From UBA9611 sp965237595 (lineage in GTDB: Bacteria > Chloroflexota > Dehalococcoidia > Lucifugimonadales > UBA3495), in assembly GCA_965237595.1 (NCBI GenBank), contig CBDEFY010000001.1, forward strand, positions 434,001 through 498,000: a stretch of 64,000 bases of DNA. The letters run 5' to 3'. The position numbers and the translations under genes were made by a program. Below the pieces are notes generated by a model. The model ran no database searches. It was not told where the DNA came from and saw only the letters and a program-made list of their open reading frames with translations. Of the stretch, positions 1 to 7,677 are shown piece after piece. Each line of letters begins with the position of its first letter. The stretch's first letter is position 1.

Positions 1-915
1 GGCCATCAGTTGGTCGATGCGCAGCCTAGGGAAGGTGCCGCGTATCCAGAAGATCACCATGATGACCAAGTAGACCTTGAACAGGAACCAGACGATTCCC
101 CAGTCGCCCGACAGCCCCGGGCCGGACCAGCCGCCGAAGAACAGAATCACGGTGAGCGCGGCGATGGCGAAGGTATTGATGTATTCGGCCAGGAAGAATA
201 CGGACCAGTGGGCGCCGCTGTATTCGACGAATGGCCCGCCGACAATCTCGGATTCGGCGAAGTAGATGTCGAAGGGGGTCCGGCCAACCTCGGCCAGACC
301 GGCGATGAAAAAGATGACCAGTCCCAGGGGCTGCACCAGCAGGAAGATGTAGTTGTCCTGAGCGCTGACTATCTCCCTCATGTCCAGCGACTGGGCCAGC
401 ATGGCCACCGAGACGGCCACCATGATGATGGGTATCTCGTAGCTGATTAGCTGGGCCGCCGCCCGAAGACCGCCAAGGGTGCCGTATTTGTTGGCCGAGC
501 CCCAGCCCGCCAACACAAGCCCCAGGATACCGACGACCGAGAAGGCGATGATGTAAAACAAGCCTAGGTCAAGGTTCTGTATCACCGCGCCGTGGGCGGC
601 GGGGATGGTCACCCAAATCATGAACGCCGAGACGACGACAATCAGGGGCGCGACCCAGAAGATTGCTTTCTCCGACGAGGCCGGGATGATGTCCTCTTTG
701 AGAATCAGTTTCAGGGCGTCGGCCACCGGCTGCAACAACCCCATGGGGCCGGTTCGGGTGGGCCCCAAGCGCCGCTGGAGCCGCCCCAGGAGCTTGCGCT
801 CCAGCCAGGTTAACGACAGCACCACGATGGATAGGCCGGTGAACATGAGAAACAGCGCGACCACTATCCAGATGAGGTCGACGAGGCCGATGGTTAACAG
901 GATGGTGGCCGGCAC
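1..915 (-). CDS. nuoH: NADH-quinone oxidoreductase subunit H (partial, 3' end off the left edge)
   Basis: This is the membrane subunit at the quinone-site junction of complex I, linking the hydrophilic arm to the proton-pumping arm. The minus strand is open for 305 codons and runs off the window, so the C-terminus is missing. Family landmarks include the early LERKLLGRLQRRLGPTRTGP stretch, the AELNR-like loop seen here as GLAEVGRTPFDIYFAESEIV, and WIRGTFPRLRIDQLMA at the edge. Several hydrophobic membrane segments are obvious. The GTG start at 915 shares one base with the nuoD stop (TAGTG), which argues for coupled translation. NuoE, F and G genes do not lie between nuoD and nuoH. Confidence 0.95.
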   Translation of the reverse strand, partial: MPATILLTIGLVDLIWIVVALFLMFTGLSIVVLSLTWLERKLLGRLQRRLGPTRTGPMGLLQPVADALKLILKEDIIPASSEKAIFWVAPLIVVVSAFMIWVTIPAAHGAVIQNLDLGLFYIIAFSVVGILGLVLAGWGSANKYGTLGGLRAAAQLISYEIPIIMVAVSVAMLAQSLDMREIVSAQDNYIFLLVQPLGLVIFFIAGLAEVGRTPFDIYFAESEIVGGPFVEYSGAHWSVFFLAEYINTFAIAALTVILFFGGWSGPGLSGDWGIVWFLFKVYLVIMVIFWIRGTFPRLRIDQLMA

Positions 916-2045
916 TAGCGGTCCACCTCGCCTAGCACTATGTCCAACGCGCCCAAGATCACCACGGAGTCGGCAATCCAAGCGTCTTTCAGCATGTGCT
1001 TCAACGCCGACAGGTTACAGAATGACGGAGGACGCACCTTGACCCGGTAGGGCCGGTCTGACCCATCGCTAATCAAGTAGACGCCTATCTCCCCCCTGGG
1101 GTTTTCAGCCCGAACGTAGACCTCGCCAGCGGATGGTCGGATCAACCGCCGTCCCACCGACGACGCCACCTCGCCCTCCGGTAGTTGGTCCAACGCCTGC
1201 TCGATAATTCGCACCGACTGATATATCTCTTGGACCCGCAGGTAATACCGGTCCCAGCAGTCGCCATCCAGTCCGATGGGCACATCGAAGTCGAACCGGT
1301 CGTAGACCGAGTAGGGCGCCGCCATTCGCACGTCGTAGTCCACCCCCGACGCCCGGAGGCAGGGTCCGGTCAACCCGTAGTCGATGGCGTCGGCGGCGGA
1401 CATCACGGCCACGTCCTTCAGCCGGGCCAGGAAAATCTCGTTGAAACTGAGGAGTTTGTCCGACTCCTCGGTGTCTTCTTTTATCAGCTTCAATAGGTCC
1501 CTGACCTGCGGTACAAAGTCATCCGGGACATCCTCTTTAAGGCCGCCGATGCGAAAATAGTTGTGCATCATCCGGGCGCCGGAAACAGACTCGAAGAGGC
1601 CTTGGATGCGCTCCCGCCCCCGGAAGCAGAACATGGATGGGGTCATTGCGCCGGCGTCCAGCCCCATGGTGGCGATGAACAGCATGTGGCTGGCAATCCG
1701 GTTCAGTTCGCAGAGGATAACCCGGATGTATTCCGCCCGCTCCGGGACCACCAGTCCCATGAGCTTCTCAACGGCACGGCAGTAAACCTGTTCATTGTTG
1801 AAGTTGGCGATGTAGTCCATGCGGTCGAACAGGGTGATAATCTGGGCGTATTGTTCGCCCTCGCAAAGCTTTTCCGAGCCCCGGTGGAGGTAGCCGATAT
1901 GCGGTTCCACGTCGACAACCTTCTCCCCGTCCACCCAGAGCACCATGCGGAAGACGCCATGGGTCGAGGGATGCTGCGGCCCCATGTTCAGCAGCATCTC
2001 GATGGGTTCGACGCTGGGGTTCACGTTTTCGGAGATCTGGGTCAT
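915..2045 (-). CDS. nuoD: NADH-quinone oxidoreductase subunit D
   Basis: A 376-residue 49-kDa-type subunit of complex I, forming the quinone-binding cavity with NuoB and NuoH. The diagnostic N-terminal MLLNMGPQHPSTHGVFR motif, the HIGYLHRGSEKL stretch and the C-terminal LGEVDR end are all present, so the gene looks complete and functional. It starts with ATG two bases after the stop of the upstream HicB-like gene and its TAG overlaps the GTG of nuoH by one base. Position in the operon: after nuoA, B, C and two small non-nuo genes. Confidence 0.97.
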   Translation of the reverse strand: MTQISENVNPSVEPIEMLLNMGPQHPSTHGVFRMVLWVDGEKVVDVEPHIGYLHRGSEKLCEGEQYAQIITLFDRMDYIANFNNEQVYCRAVEKLMGLVVPERAEYIRVILCELNRIASHMLFIATMGLDAGAMTPSMFCFRGRERIQGLFESVSGARMMHNYFRIGGLKEDVPDDFVPQVRDLLKLIKEDTEESDKLLSFNEIFLARLKDVAVMSAADAIDYGLTGPCLRASGVDYDVRMAAPYSVYDRFDFDVPIGLDGDCWDRYYLRVQEIYQSVRIIEQALDQLPEGEVASSVGRRLIRPSAGEVYVRAENPRGEIGVYLISDGSDRPYRVKVRPPSFCNLSALKHMLKDAWIADSVVILGALDIVLGEVDR

Positions 2046-2047
2046 AT

Positions 2048-2419
2048 CTATTGGGCCGGTTCGCCGGACGATTCGTTGGTTAGACGGCCGATAAACCTAA
2101 TTTTGGGATCTGGGGCCGGCTCAACTTCGTTGCTCATCCAGACGTCGCCGTTGAAGTAGAAACCGGCTTCAATCAGGGTCTCGTCCAAGACTTGCAATTC
2201 TTCGCAGTCTTCCAAATATTCCGCCAACTGTCGACGGAGGGAGTCTTTTGCTTCCTCCGCCGTGTCGCCGAACCCGGTAATCACAAGTTCAGGGCATTCT
2301 GCTTGGTAACCGGTCCCGGCTCTGGACTCTTCGATCTGGTAGACGATGCGGTCAACGGATGATTTCTTGCCGCTTTTTGGTTTGCTGGCCTTGGGTTTCG
2401 GTGTTTTGGCCAATGTCAC
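2048..2419 (-). CDS. HicB-like small protein embedded in the nuo operon (second of two)
   Basis: A 123-residue protein with a Lys/Pro/Ser-rich, probably disordered N-terminus (about residues 1-22), then a HicB-type fold. The segment YQAECPELVITGFGDTAEEA followed by a helix matches the pattern of HicB antitoxins and HicB-like orphan proteins. No HicA toxin partner and no DNA-binding domain is visible, so an antitoxin role is not supported. Its GTG start overlaps the stop of the preceding HicB-like gene by four bases (GTGA), and it ends two bases before nuoD. It is therefore almost certainly co-translated with complex I genes. Function is unknown; assembly factor or regulator is only a guess. 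Confidence 0.7.
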   Translation of the reverse strand: MTLAKTPKPKASKPKSGKKSSVDRIVYQIEESRAGTGYQAECPELVITGFGDTAEEAKDSLRRQLAEYLEDCEELQVLDETLIEAGFYFNGDVWMSNEVEPAPDPKIRFIGRLTNESSGEPAQ

Positions 2420-2685
2420 TCACCGTCTGGAGGTGAAGTTGCCTCGACAAACTCCAAATGTAGCTCGGTCTCTTCATCAACGCCGAGATACCCGGCCTCA
2501 GCCAGAATGTTGCCCAGGGTGTCGGTGCCGTCGTGGGCCTCTATCCAGGCCCGCATAATCTGAATCAGGTCATCTTGGGCGGCTTCCAGTGATTCGCCTT
2601 CCCCTTCCAAGCCCAATTCGTCGATCCGGACCACGTAACGGGCCGCGTCGCGGTCAACCTTGGCCGTCAAGACCACCGTGTCCAT
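2416..2685 (-). CDS. HicB-like small protein embedded in the nuo operon (first of two)
   Basis: An acidic 89-residue protein beginning MDTVVLTAKVDRDAARYVV. The central stretch GLEGEGESLEAAQDDLIQIM has the same strand-turn-helix pattern as the neighbouring HicB-like protein, so the two may be an old duplication. The ATG at 2685 is preferred over the upstream in-frame ATG at 2757, which lies inside nuoC: it sits seven bases after the nuoC stop and follows an AGGA ribosome-binding site. No toxin, enzyme motif or membrane segment is visible. Location between nuoC and nuoD is unusual for this family. Confidence 0.7.
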   Translation of the reverse strand: MDTVVLTAKVDRDAARYVVRIDELGLEGEGESLEAAQDDLIQIMRAWIEAHDGTDTLGNILAEAGYLGVDEETELHLEFVEATSPPDGE

Positions 2686-2692
2686 AATCTTC

Positions 2693-3283
2693 CTAAAACT
2701 CCTGGTATTCGTAGAACGGAAATTCCTTGCGCCCCGGGTACCCCTCGAACCCCTCATAAAGAAGCAGGGGCGACAGGTCCGGGTGGCCGTCGAAGCTCAC
2801 GCCGAACAGGTCGTGGGCCTCTCTCTCATACCAATTAGCGGCCCGCCACACCGACGTCACCGACGGCACGGTAGCGTCGGAGTAGGGCACATCAGTCCGC
2901 AGCACCAAAGTGCGCTCCGGTTCCAAGGACTGCAGCACATAAACTATCTGAAAATATTCGGAGTAGTCCACGCAGGACAGGCAGAGGAGCATCTTGGCCG
3001 CGATGCGGGTGTCGTCCTTGATTAACTGGCAGGCCTGCTGGGTGTATCGTTTCTCGACGCTAACCTGGGGGATATCGTCCAACGCACCGCCCTGGGGACT
3101 GAATTCCTTGAGGACTTCCAAAGAAACGTCCAGCAATTCCTTCCCCGCAGGGCTCAAGGCCGCCAGGGGGTCGGCGGCGGGCTGGTCTTCGCCGTGCCCA
3201 GCCGCCCCTGGCGCATCTGCTGCCGCCGTAGGCTCTGCCGGAGACTCCTGGCTTTCTTCGACGTTCTCTTCGTTCTCGGCCAC
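2693..3283 (-). CDS. nuoC: NADH-quinone oxidoreductase subunit C
   Basis: The 30-kDa-type subunit of the hydrophilic arm of complex I, 196 residues. The conserved part runs from about residue 60 and includes the SVWRAANWYEREAHDLFGV signature and the C-terminal YEGFEGYPGRKEFPFYEYQEF region (split here across the family motif GxPxRKDFP). The first ~55 residues are a Glu- and Ala-rich, low-complexity extension that family members usually lack. The start is the GTG at 3283, which overlaps the nuoB TAG by one base. The longer reading frame extending upstream to 3646 overlaps nuoB and is spurious. Confidence 0.93.
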   Translation of the reverse strand: MAENEENVEESQESPAEPTAAADAPGAAGHGEDQPAADPLAALSPAGKELLDVSLEVLKEFSPQGGALDDIPQVSVEKRYTQQACQLIKDDTRIAAKMLLCLSCVDYSEYFQIVYVLQSLEPERTLVLRTDVPYSDATVPSVTSVWRAANWYEREAHDLFGVSFDGHPDLSPLLLYEGFEGYPGRKEFPFYEYQEF

Positions 3284-3804
3284 TATTTCCCGGCGTCCCT
3301 CATGATTTTCTCTTGGAGCTTCATTATCCCGTACAGCAGGGCTTCGGGCCGGGGCGGACAACCCGGCACATAAACATCCACCGGAACGATGTGGTCGACG
3401 CCCATCACCACGGAGTAGGAGCGGTAGTAGGGACCGCCGTTGGTGGCGCAACTGCCCATGGCAATCACCCACTTGGGCTCGGGCATCTGCTCGTAGAGCA
3501 GGCGGATGGGGTCGGCCATTTTCTTGACCACCGTGCCCGCCACAATCATCACGTCCGACTGCCGGGGCGACGGCCAGGTAACCACGCCAAAGCGGTCGAA
3601 GTCGTAGTGGGCCATGTAGGTCGAGATCATCTCGATGGCGCAGCAAGCCAGGCCAAAGGAAAGAGTCCAGAGGGAAGACTTGCGCGCCATGGCGAAGAGT
3701 TGGTCGGTGGAGGCGGTGATGACACCGGGCATCTTCCCGGCGACCGTCTGGTCATACAAACTGGGGCCGGGTTGGTTGCCCGGTCCCATTATTATTTCTG
3801 CCAT
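3283..3804 (-). CDS. nuoB: NADH-quinone oxidoreductase subunit B
   Basis: Carries the N2 [4Fe-4S] cluster that passes electrons to quinone. The 173-residue product has the tandem cysteines of GLACCAIEM (about residues 54-55), the Cys of MGSCATNGG (about 119) and the Cys of VPGCPPRPEAL (about 149), the complete N2 ligand set. The ATG at 3804 overlaps the end of nuoA by 13 bases; an alternative ATG five codons later would give almost the same protein. The longer upstream frame lies inside nuoA and was rejected. The gene is followed directly by nuoC with a TAGTG overlap. Confidence 0.96.
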   Translation of the reverse strand: MAEIIMGPGNQPGPSLYDQTVAGKMPGVITASTDQLFAMARKSSLWTLSFGLACCAIEMISTYMAHYDFDRFGVVTWPSPRQSDVMIVAGTVVKKMADPIRLLYEQMPEPKWVIAMGSCATNGGPYYRSYSVVMGVDHIVPVDVYVPGCPPRPEALLYGIMKLQEKIMRDAGK

Positions 3805-4196
3805 TCGAGGACCCCTTTTTTCCAGGCGTAGACGATGGCGAAGAACAGCACGCCCAGGAATAGCATCATGGCGTAGAAGGGTAGCGAGTTGGCCTGGTTT
3901 ACCTTTTCCTGCATGAAAATCACGGCCCAAGGGAACAGGAAAACCGCTTCAACGTCGAAGATCAAGAACAGGATTGCGAAAATATAGAACCTGACGTTGA
4001 TGTTGGACCAGACGTAGGGGGTGGGCGGGATGCCGCATTCGTAGGTGGTCAATTTGGCGGCGGAGTGACGCCGGGCGGAGAGGACCCGGGAGGCGGTGAA
4101 CATCCCGCCGATGGCCATAGTGGCCACCACCGCAGATAGCACCACTGCGGTCCAGTTCTCCGTGAACAGTTCGGGACTGAATGCTTGGAGTATCAT
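3792..4196 (-). CDS. nuoA: NADH-quinone oxidoreductase subunit A
   Basis: Small membrane subunit of complex I with three predicted transmembrane helices. The family signature TTYECGIPPTPYVWSNINVR followed by FYIFAILFLIFDVEAVFLFP is intact. Length is about 134 residues from the ATG at 4196; a GTG at 4214 would add six residues and no clear ribosome-binding site separates the two choices. It is the first gene of the operon nuoA-B-C-(two HicB-like)-D-H. The 150 bases upstream separate it from the CinA-fusion gene on the same strand and probably hold a promoter, though none is clear. Confidence 0.94.
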   Translation of the reverse strand: MILQAFSPELFTENWTAVVLSAVVATMAIGGMFTASRVLSARRHSAAKLTTYECGIPPTPYVWSNINVRFYIFAILFLIFDVEAVFLFPWAVIFMQEKVNQANSLPFYAMMLFLGVLFFAIVYAWKKGVLEWQK

Positions 4197-4346
4197 CGTG
4201 GGGAGAAAAGACACACCACCGCAGTGTCGCAGGGCGCCGGTGCACTAGTTGGATTGAAGTCGATTCGTGCCCGAAATATATCATCGGCAGCCGAAGAGTG
4301 TCAACGAAATTCGACGCCTCCCGGACCCAAAAATCAGTCCCGGAAA

Positions 4347-5483
4347 TCAGTCCTCTGGACGGGCCCGGAGTTGGGTCGATGAGACATCTTCCCGGAACTG
4401 GTCTTCGGGCAGGTCGCTGAACAGAGGTTCGAATCCCTGGGGAACGTGTACGTCCTTCAAGGTCTTGAAGGTCCTTTGGTCTTCCCGTCCCGCCACCAAG
4501 AACCTGGTCCCGCCGGCCCACATCTCCGCCAATGCCCCCAGCATCGCATCACGGTCAGCGCCGTAGTAGCGGGGGGCAACCAAACGGACGGCGGTGTCCC
4601 AACCCACGACAAAGGTTCGGCCCGGGAAGAGCCGTGCTTTCTTGAAGAAAGTCTCGGCCCTGGTGAACACCACAGTTTCATCGTCTGTAAACTGGGTCAG
4701 CCTTCCCAGGACTTCGGCTTCTTCAAGCGCTGGTTTGTCCACGTTGGTCACCGACAGTTCGAAGCCCACTTCGGTCCCCAATCTCTTACCCGCCGCTTGG
4801 GCCAAGCCTCTGTGGCCCTCATGCACCGGACTGAACGAGCCGGGCAGCAACGCGGCCGGCGCCTCCCCGTCAACGACCAACGACCCGCCACGGGCAACCA
4901 CCCAATCCGCCTCGCCGGAGAGCAATTGCGCCAGAGGAGACGGGTGCTCGGTGCGCTCGATCTCGAGGGAGTCGCCGGGGGTCAGGCCGAGTTCCACACC
5001 GGATTCCAGGCCCGAGAGCAACATGAGGGCGTGGACCAAGAGACGGCTGACCAAGTCTTCCTCGCCGGCCCGGTCCCGGAGGCCTTTGTGCAGGCGCAGT
5101 GAGTAAAGGGTGTTTGCGTGTTGGTCCCAAGCCGAGACAAAGGCCCGGTGCTCGCCCCGTTTGGGCCGGTCGGTGGCAATGGTGGCGGCGCAGGCCAGCC
5201 CCACCGGGGGGGAGTTGTCTTCAAGTTGGGACTTGGCTTTGCGGAAGGCGGCCCTGGCCATGTCCCGGGCGGTCTGGGCCGACGCCGACTGTTCCGGCTC
5301 GAACCCCAAGAATGAAATCATGGACTCCCGGCCGTAGGGCACCAGTGCTTCCAGGATGGTGCGGGACGCGCCAGCCACGCCCAGCAGCCAGGCCACCGCT
5401 TGGGTGCCCGCTCCGGACACCGCCACCACGGCTTTCTGAGGGGCGCCGTGAATCTTGTCTATGTTTGGGCGGAGTTCTTCCAT
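4347..5483 (-). CDS. CinA/PncC-like amidase domain fused to a nucleotidylyltransferase domain
   Basis: A 378-residue two-domain protein. Residues ~15-165 resemble the CinA C-terminal (NMN deamidase, PncC) domain, with a GVAGASRTILEALVPYGRES stretch matching the family's VPGAS...VVxYSNEAK region. Residues ~210-378 are a cytidylyltransferase-fold domain with the (G/S)FxPxHxGH signature (PGSFSPVHEGH, His221 and His224) and a C-terminal SSTQLR resembling the ISSTxIR motif of NadD-type adenylyltransferases. Together they suggest two consecutive steps of pyridine nucleotide salvage. However, the amidase half looks degenerate: the family lysine five residues after the tyrosine is Met55 and the SCTGG loop reads SGAGT. 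The N-terminal half may be non-catalytic. Confidence 0.75.
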   Translation of the reverse strand: MEELRPNIDKIHGAPQKAVVAVSGAGTQAVAWLLGVAGASRTILEALVPYGRESMISFLGFEPEQSASAQTARDMARAAFRKAKSQLEDNSPPVGLACAATIATDRPKRGEHRAFVSAWDQHANTLYSLRLHKGLRDRAGEEDLVSRLLVHALMLLSGLESGVELGLTPGDSLEIERTEHPSPLAQLLSGEADWVVARGGSLVVDGEAPAALLPGSFSPVHEGHRGLAQAAGKRLGTEVGFELSVTNVDKPALEEAEVLGRLTQFTDDETVVFTRAETFFKKARLFPGRTFVVGWDTAVRLVAPRYYGADRDAMLGALAEMWAGGTRFLVAGREDQRTFKTLKDVHVPQGFEPLFSDLPEDQFREDVSSTQLRARPED

Positions 5484-5594
5484 ATCGTTGGTTGACGCTG
5501 GGGGGAGGCCCCTATCCTAACGTTCCCCTTTGCGAGGGGCGTTGCCTCAAAAGTATTACGACTGGTGGCCCCGATTACATCGCGCCTCCGTGTA

Positions 5595-5705
5595 CTCCTC
5601 CCCCCTTTCACTCCGAGCGTAGCGAGGGGTCTCTTTCTTCTCGGTCAGTGCCAGTATTTTAGCAAGGAAATTCTTCGGCTGACGCCTCAGAATGACAGTT
5701 TTGAG
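5595..5705. repeat. REP/MITE-like imperfect palindromic repeat, copy 1
   Basis: About 110 bases with imperfectly inverted ends. One end (minus strand) reads CTGTCATTCTGAGGCGTCAG and then CGAAGAATTTC; the other end (plus strand) reads TTTCACTCCGAGCGTAGCGA and then GGGGTCTC. Sequences of this TGTCATTCTGAG..CGAAGAATCTC type are, from general knowledge, dispersed through many Chloroflexota and other environmental genomes. A diverged copy lies near 16820-16920. It fills most of the gap between the flavin-reductase-like gene and the CinA-fusion gene. Confidence 0.6.
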
Positions 5706-5736
5706 ACAAAGCCCTTGCGATGGTAGAGGGACGGTA

Positions 5737-6321
5737 TCAATAACCGTTCGGTTGCCAGGGAGTGTGGTTGATTTTGTCCATGGTGTTGCGGGATGTTGCA
5801 ATCTCGGATGACTGTTTCTGCTCCCAGCGGGCCATCCATGCCGGCGGCAGTTGCCGGCGGGCGTCCCGCCACCACAGCGGTTCCCCTTGGGCCAAAGTCT
5901 TGCCGTCTAGGACGTCGGCCAGGAAGCAGGTCATGTCGCCACCGTCCATGGCGTTAATCACCCGGCAGTCCAAGTAACCGAAGCAGTCGGCCAGCAGTGG
6001 GCTGCCCGACTTGCCGTCGGTCTTGTCTACCTCCGCCAACTTGTCCCGGTCCCGGCCGGAAACCAGCCCGAAATCGCCAATTAGGTCCAATTGGTCCGGC
6101 CGGAGGAAATTCAGGGCGAAGGCCCCGCCGGCGAGGACCATGTCATGACTGAGGTTGGTCTTGTATAGCTGGACGGCCACCCTGGGGTGGTCGGGGACTA
6201 TCGACGCCGCAGCGATAGCCACCGCAATCTGCACATTGTCCCGGCCCTGCCACCGGCTGGTGACCGCCGCCAAAGGCGACCATAGCGTCCCCATTATTGG
6301 GGCTATCTCAGCGTAGTCCAT
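5737..6321 (-). CDS. Flavin reductase-like domain protein
   Basis: A 194-residue protein resembling the flavin reductase-like FMN-binding split barrel family. Visible family features are the N-terminal WSPLAAVTSRWQGRDNVQIA segment, VAVQLYKTNLSHDMVLAGG (the substrate strand and helix), a FALNFL strand, and a hydrophobic CFGYLDCRV strand. The start at 6321 is chosen because the residues before it are low-quality and lie in the spacer. Such proteins reduce flavin with NAD(P)H for partner monooxygenases, or bind FMN themselves; the partner here is unknown. It is a stand-alone gene between the propeller lipoprotein and a repeat. Confidence 0.72.
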   Translation of the reverse strand: MDYAEIAPIMGTLWSPLAAVTSRWQGRDNVQIAVAIAAASIVPDHPRVAVQLYKTNLSHDMVLAGGAFALNFLRPDQLDLIGDFGLVSGRDRDKLAEVDKTDGKSGSPLLADCFGYLDCRVINAMDGGDMTCFLADVLDGKTLAQGEPLWWRDARRQLPPAWMARWEQKQSSEIATSRNTMDKINHTPWQPNGY

Positions 6322-6388
6322 GCTGTTTTCCTCCGACCCCTTTCCAGCCCTTTCTCGGCCCGGGGAGTGTAGCACCGTCGTTACTGCA

Positions 6389-7435
6389 CTACCAATCTGG
6401 AGAGTGGTCCTCGGCGTCGTTGGTTGTCAAACGGCGTTGGTTGCCGCCGTTCCCGTCCATGACAAAAATCTCGCCCGGCCCATAGAGATGGGATACAAAC
6501 GCCATCTGGTCGCCGTCTGGCGACCAGACCGGGTCCAAGTCGTCGGCCTCGTTGGTGGTCAAGCGCAGTTGTTTGGACCCATCCCATTTCATCGTGTATA
6601 TCTCCCCGCTGCCGTCGCGGAAGGACACGAAGGCGATGGTTTCGCTGTCGGGAGACCAGACCGGGGACCGGTCATCGTCCGGGTGCTGGGTCAACCGGGA
6701 CAGTTCCACGTCGTCCTGCCAGGTGGCGTCCTTCAGACGGGTGACTAGGTAAACGTCCGAGTTCCCCTCGGTCCGCCGGACGAAAACGATGTGCTTGCCG
6801 TCTGGGGACCATGCCGGGTCGGAGTCGATTTCGTGGGTCAGGTGGACCAGGTTCACGCCGTCGGGGTTCCGCAGCCACAGGCCCCGTTCGTCGGAAGAGC
6901 CGCCCCGGACAAAGGCCAGCCACTCCCCGTCCGGAGACCAGTCTCCCATGCGGTCATCGGCCGACTTGGCGGTGATACGGGTGGGACGGCCGCCTTGGGC
7001 ATCCATCAGATAGACTTCGGCGTTGTTATCCTGGTTGGAGATGAAGGCCAGGTTCCTTCCACTGGGGGACCAGAGGGGCGCTTCGTCGTCGCCTGGGAAG
7101 TGGGTCAACCGGTTGATAACCTCGCCCTTGCGGTCAACCACGGTTATTTCTAGATCGCCGGCCTCATCGGAAACAAAGGCCACCTGCTTCCCGTCGGGCG
7201 ACCAGACCGGGTCGAAATCCCAGCTGCGGTTGTCGGTCAGCGGCGTGGCCTCACCCGACTTGGGGTCGATGACGTAAATTTCGGCGTCGCCGTCGAGCTC
7301 AGACACAAAGGTAATCTCATCGCCGCCAGGGGAACCGCAGCCGATGATCATGGCCGTCAGGGCGATGAGAAACATTTGGGCCAACGGCGCTGCGGCAAAA
7401 TTTCTTGCTGGAAGGTTACTTCTCAATCCGCCCAT
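6389..7435 (-). CDS. TolB-like beta-propeller lipoprotein
   Basis: About 348 residues made of PD40/WD40-like repeats: at least six copies of a VWSPDGKQVAFVS-type motif, each followed by a D..EIYVMD strand. The N-terminus has a hydrophobic stretch ending in MIIGCGSPGG, a good lipobox, so the protein is probably exported and lipid-anchored. Start is uncertain: ATG at 7435 gives a longer n-region, ATG at 7375 begins right at the hydrophobic core; neither has a clear ribosome-binding site. Propellers of this kind are binding scaffolds; no enzymatic residues are evident. No Tol-Pal genes are nearby, so the TolB name should not be applied. Confidence 0.8.
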   Translation of the reverse strand: MGGLRSNLPARNFAAAPLAQMFLIALTAMIIGCGSPGGDEITFVSELDGDAEIYVIDPKSGEATPLTDNRSWDFDPVWSPDGKQVAFVSDEAGDLEITVVDRKGEVINRLTHFPGDDEAPLWSPSGRNLAFISNQDNNAEVYLMDAQGGRPTRITAKSADDRMGDWSPDGEWLAFVRGGSSDERGLWLRNPDGVNLVHLTHEIDSDPAWSPDGKHIVFVRRTEGNSDVYLVTRLKDATWQDDVELSRLTQHPDDDRSPVWSPDSETIAFVSFRDGSGEIYTMKWDGSKQLRLTTNEADDLDPVWSPDGDQMAFVSHLYGPGEIFVMDGNGGNQRRLTTNDAEDHSPDW

Positions 7436-7677
7436 CCCACACAATGGTATTCATTTGAAACACCATAGGCTGGAACACTCCAATGAGCGTCCCACACGTG
7501 GCTGATTATAGCCAAATTCCCCGATGTGTTGGTCTGACAGGGGGTGCCAGATTGGGGGAAATCTCCCCTGAACACGGTTTCGGTCGACGCCCACTTGACA
7601 TGGCGACACGCCTTAACTAGCATCTGCCCAACTTGCGGGAACGGCGCACTCACACCTGATAAAGAGCGAGGTAGGCC

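Noticed and set aside
3284..3646. Upstream extension of nuoC
   Set aside because: It overlaps nuoB in another frame and its composition is Arg/Pro-rich; GTG at 3283 is the real start.
4422..4440. A tRNA T-arm-like stretch (GGTTCGAATCCC)
   Set aside because: It lies inside the CinA-fusion gene and no acceptor or anticodon stem fits around it.
6389..7435. Assignment of the propeller protein as TolB
   Set aside because: No Tol-Pal partners are present and Chloroflexota generally lack that system; only the repeat type is shared.
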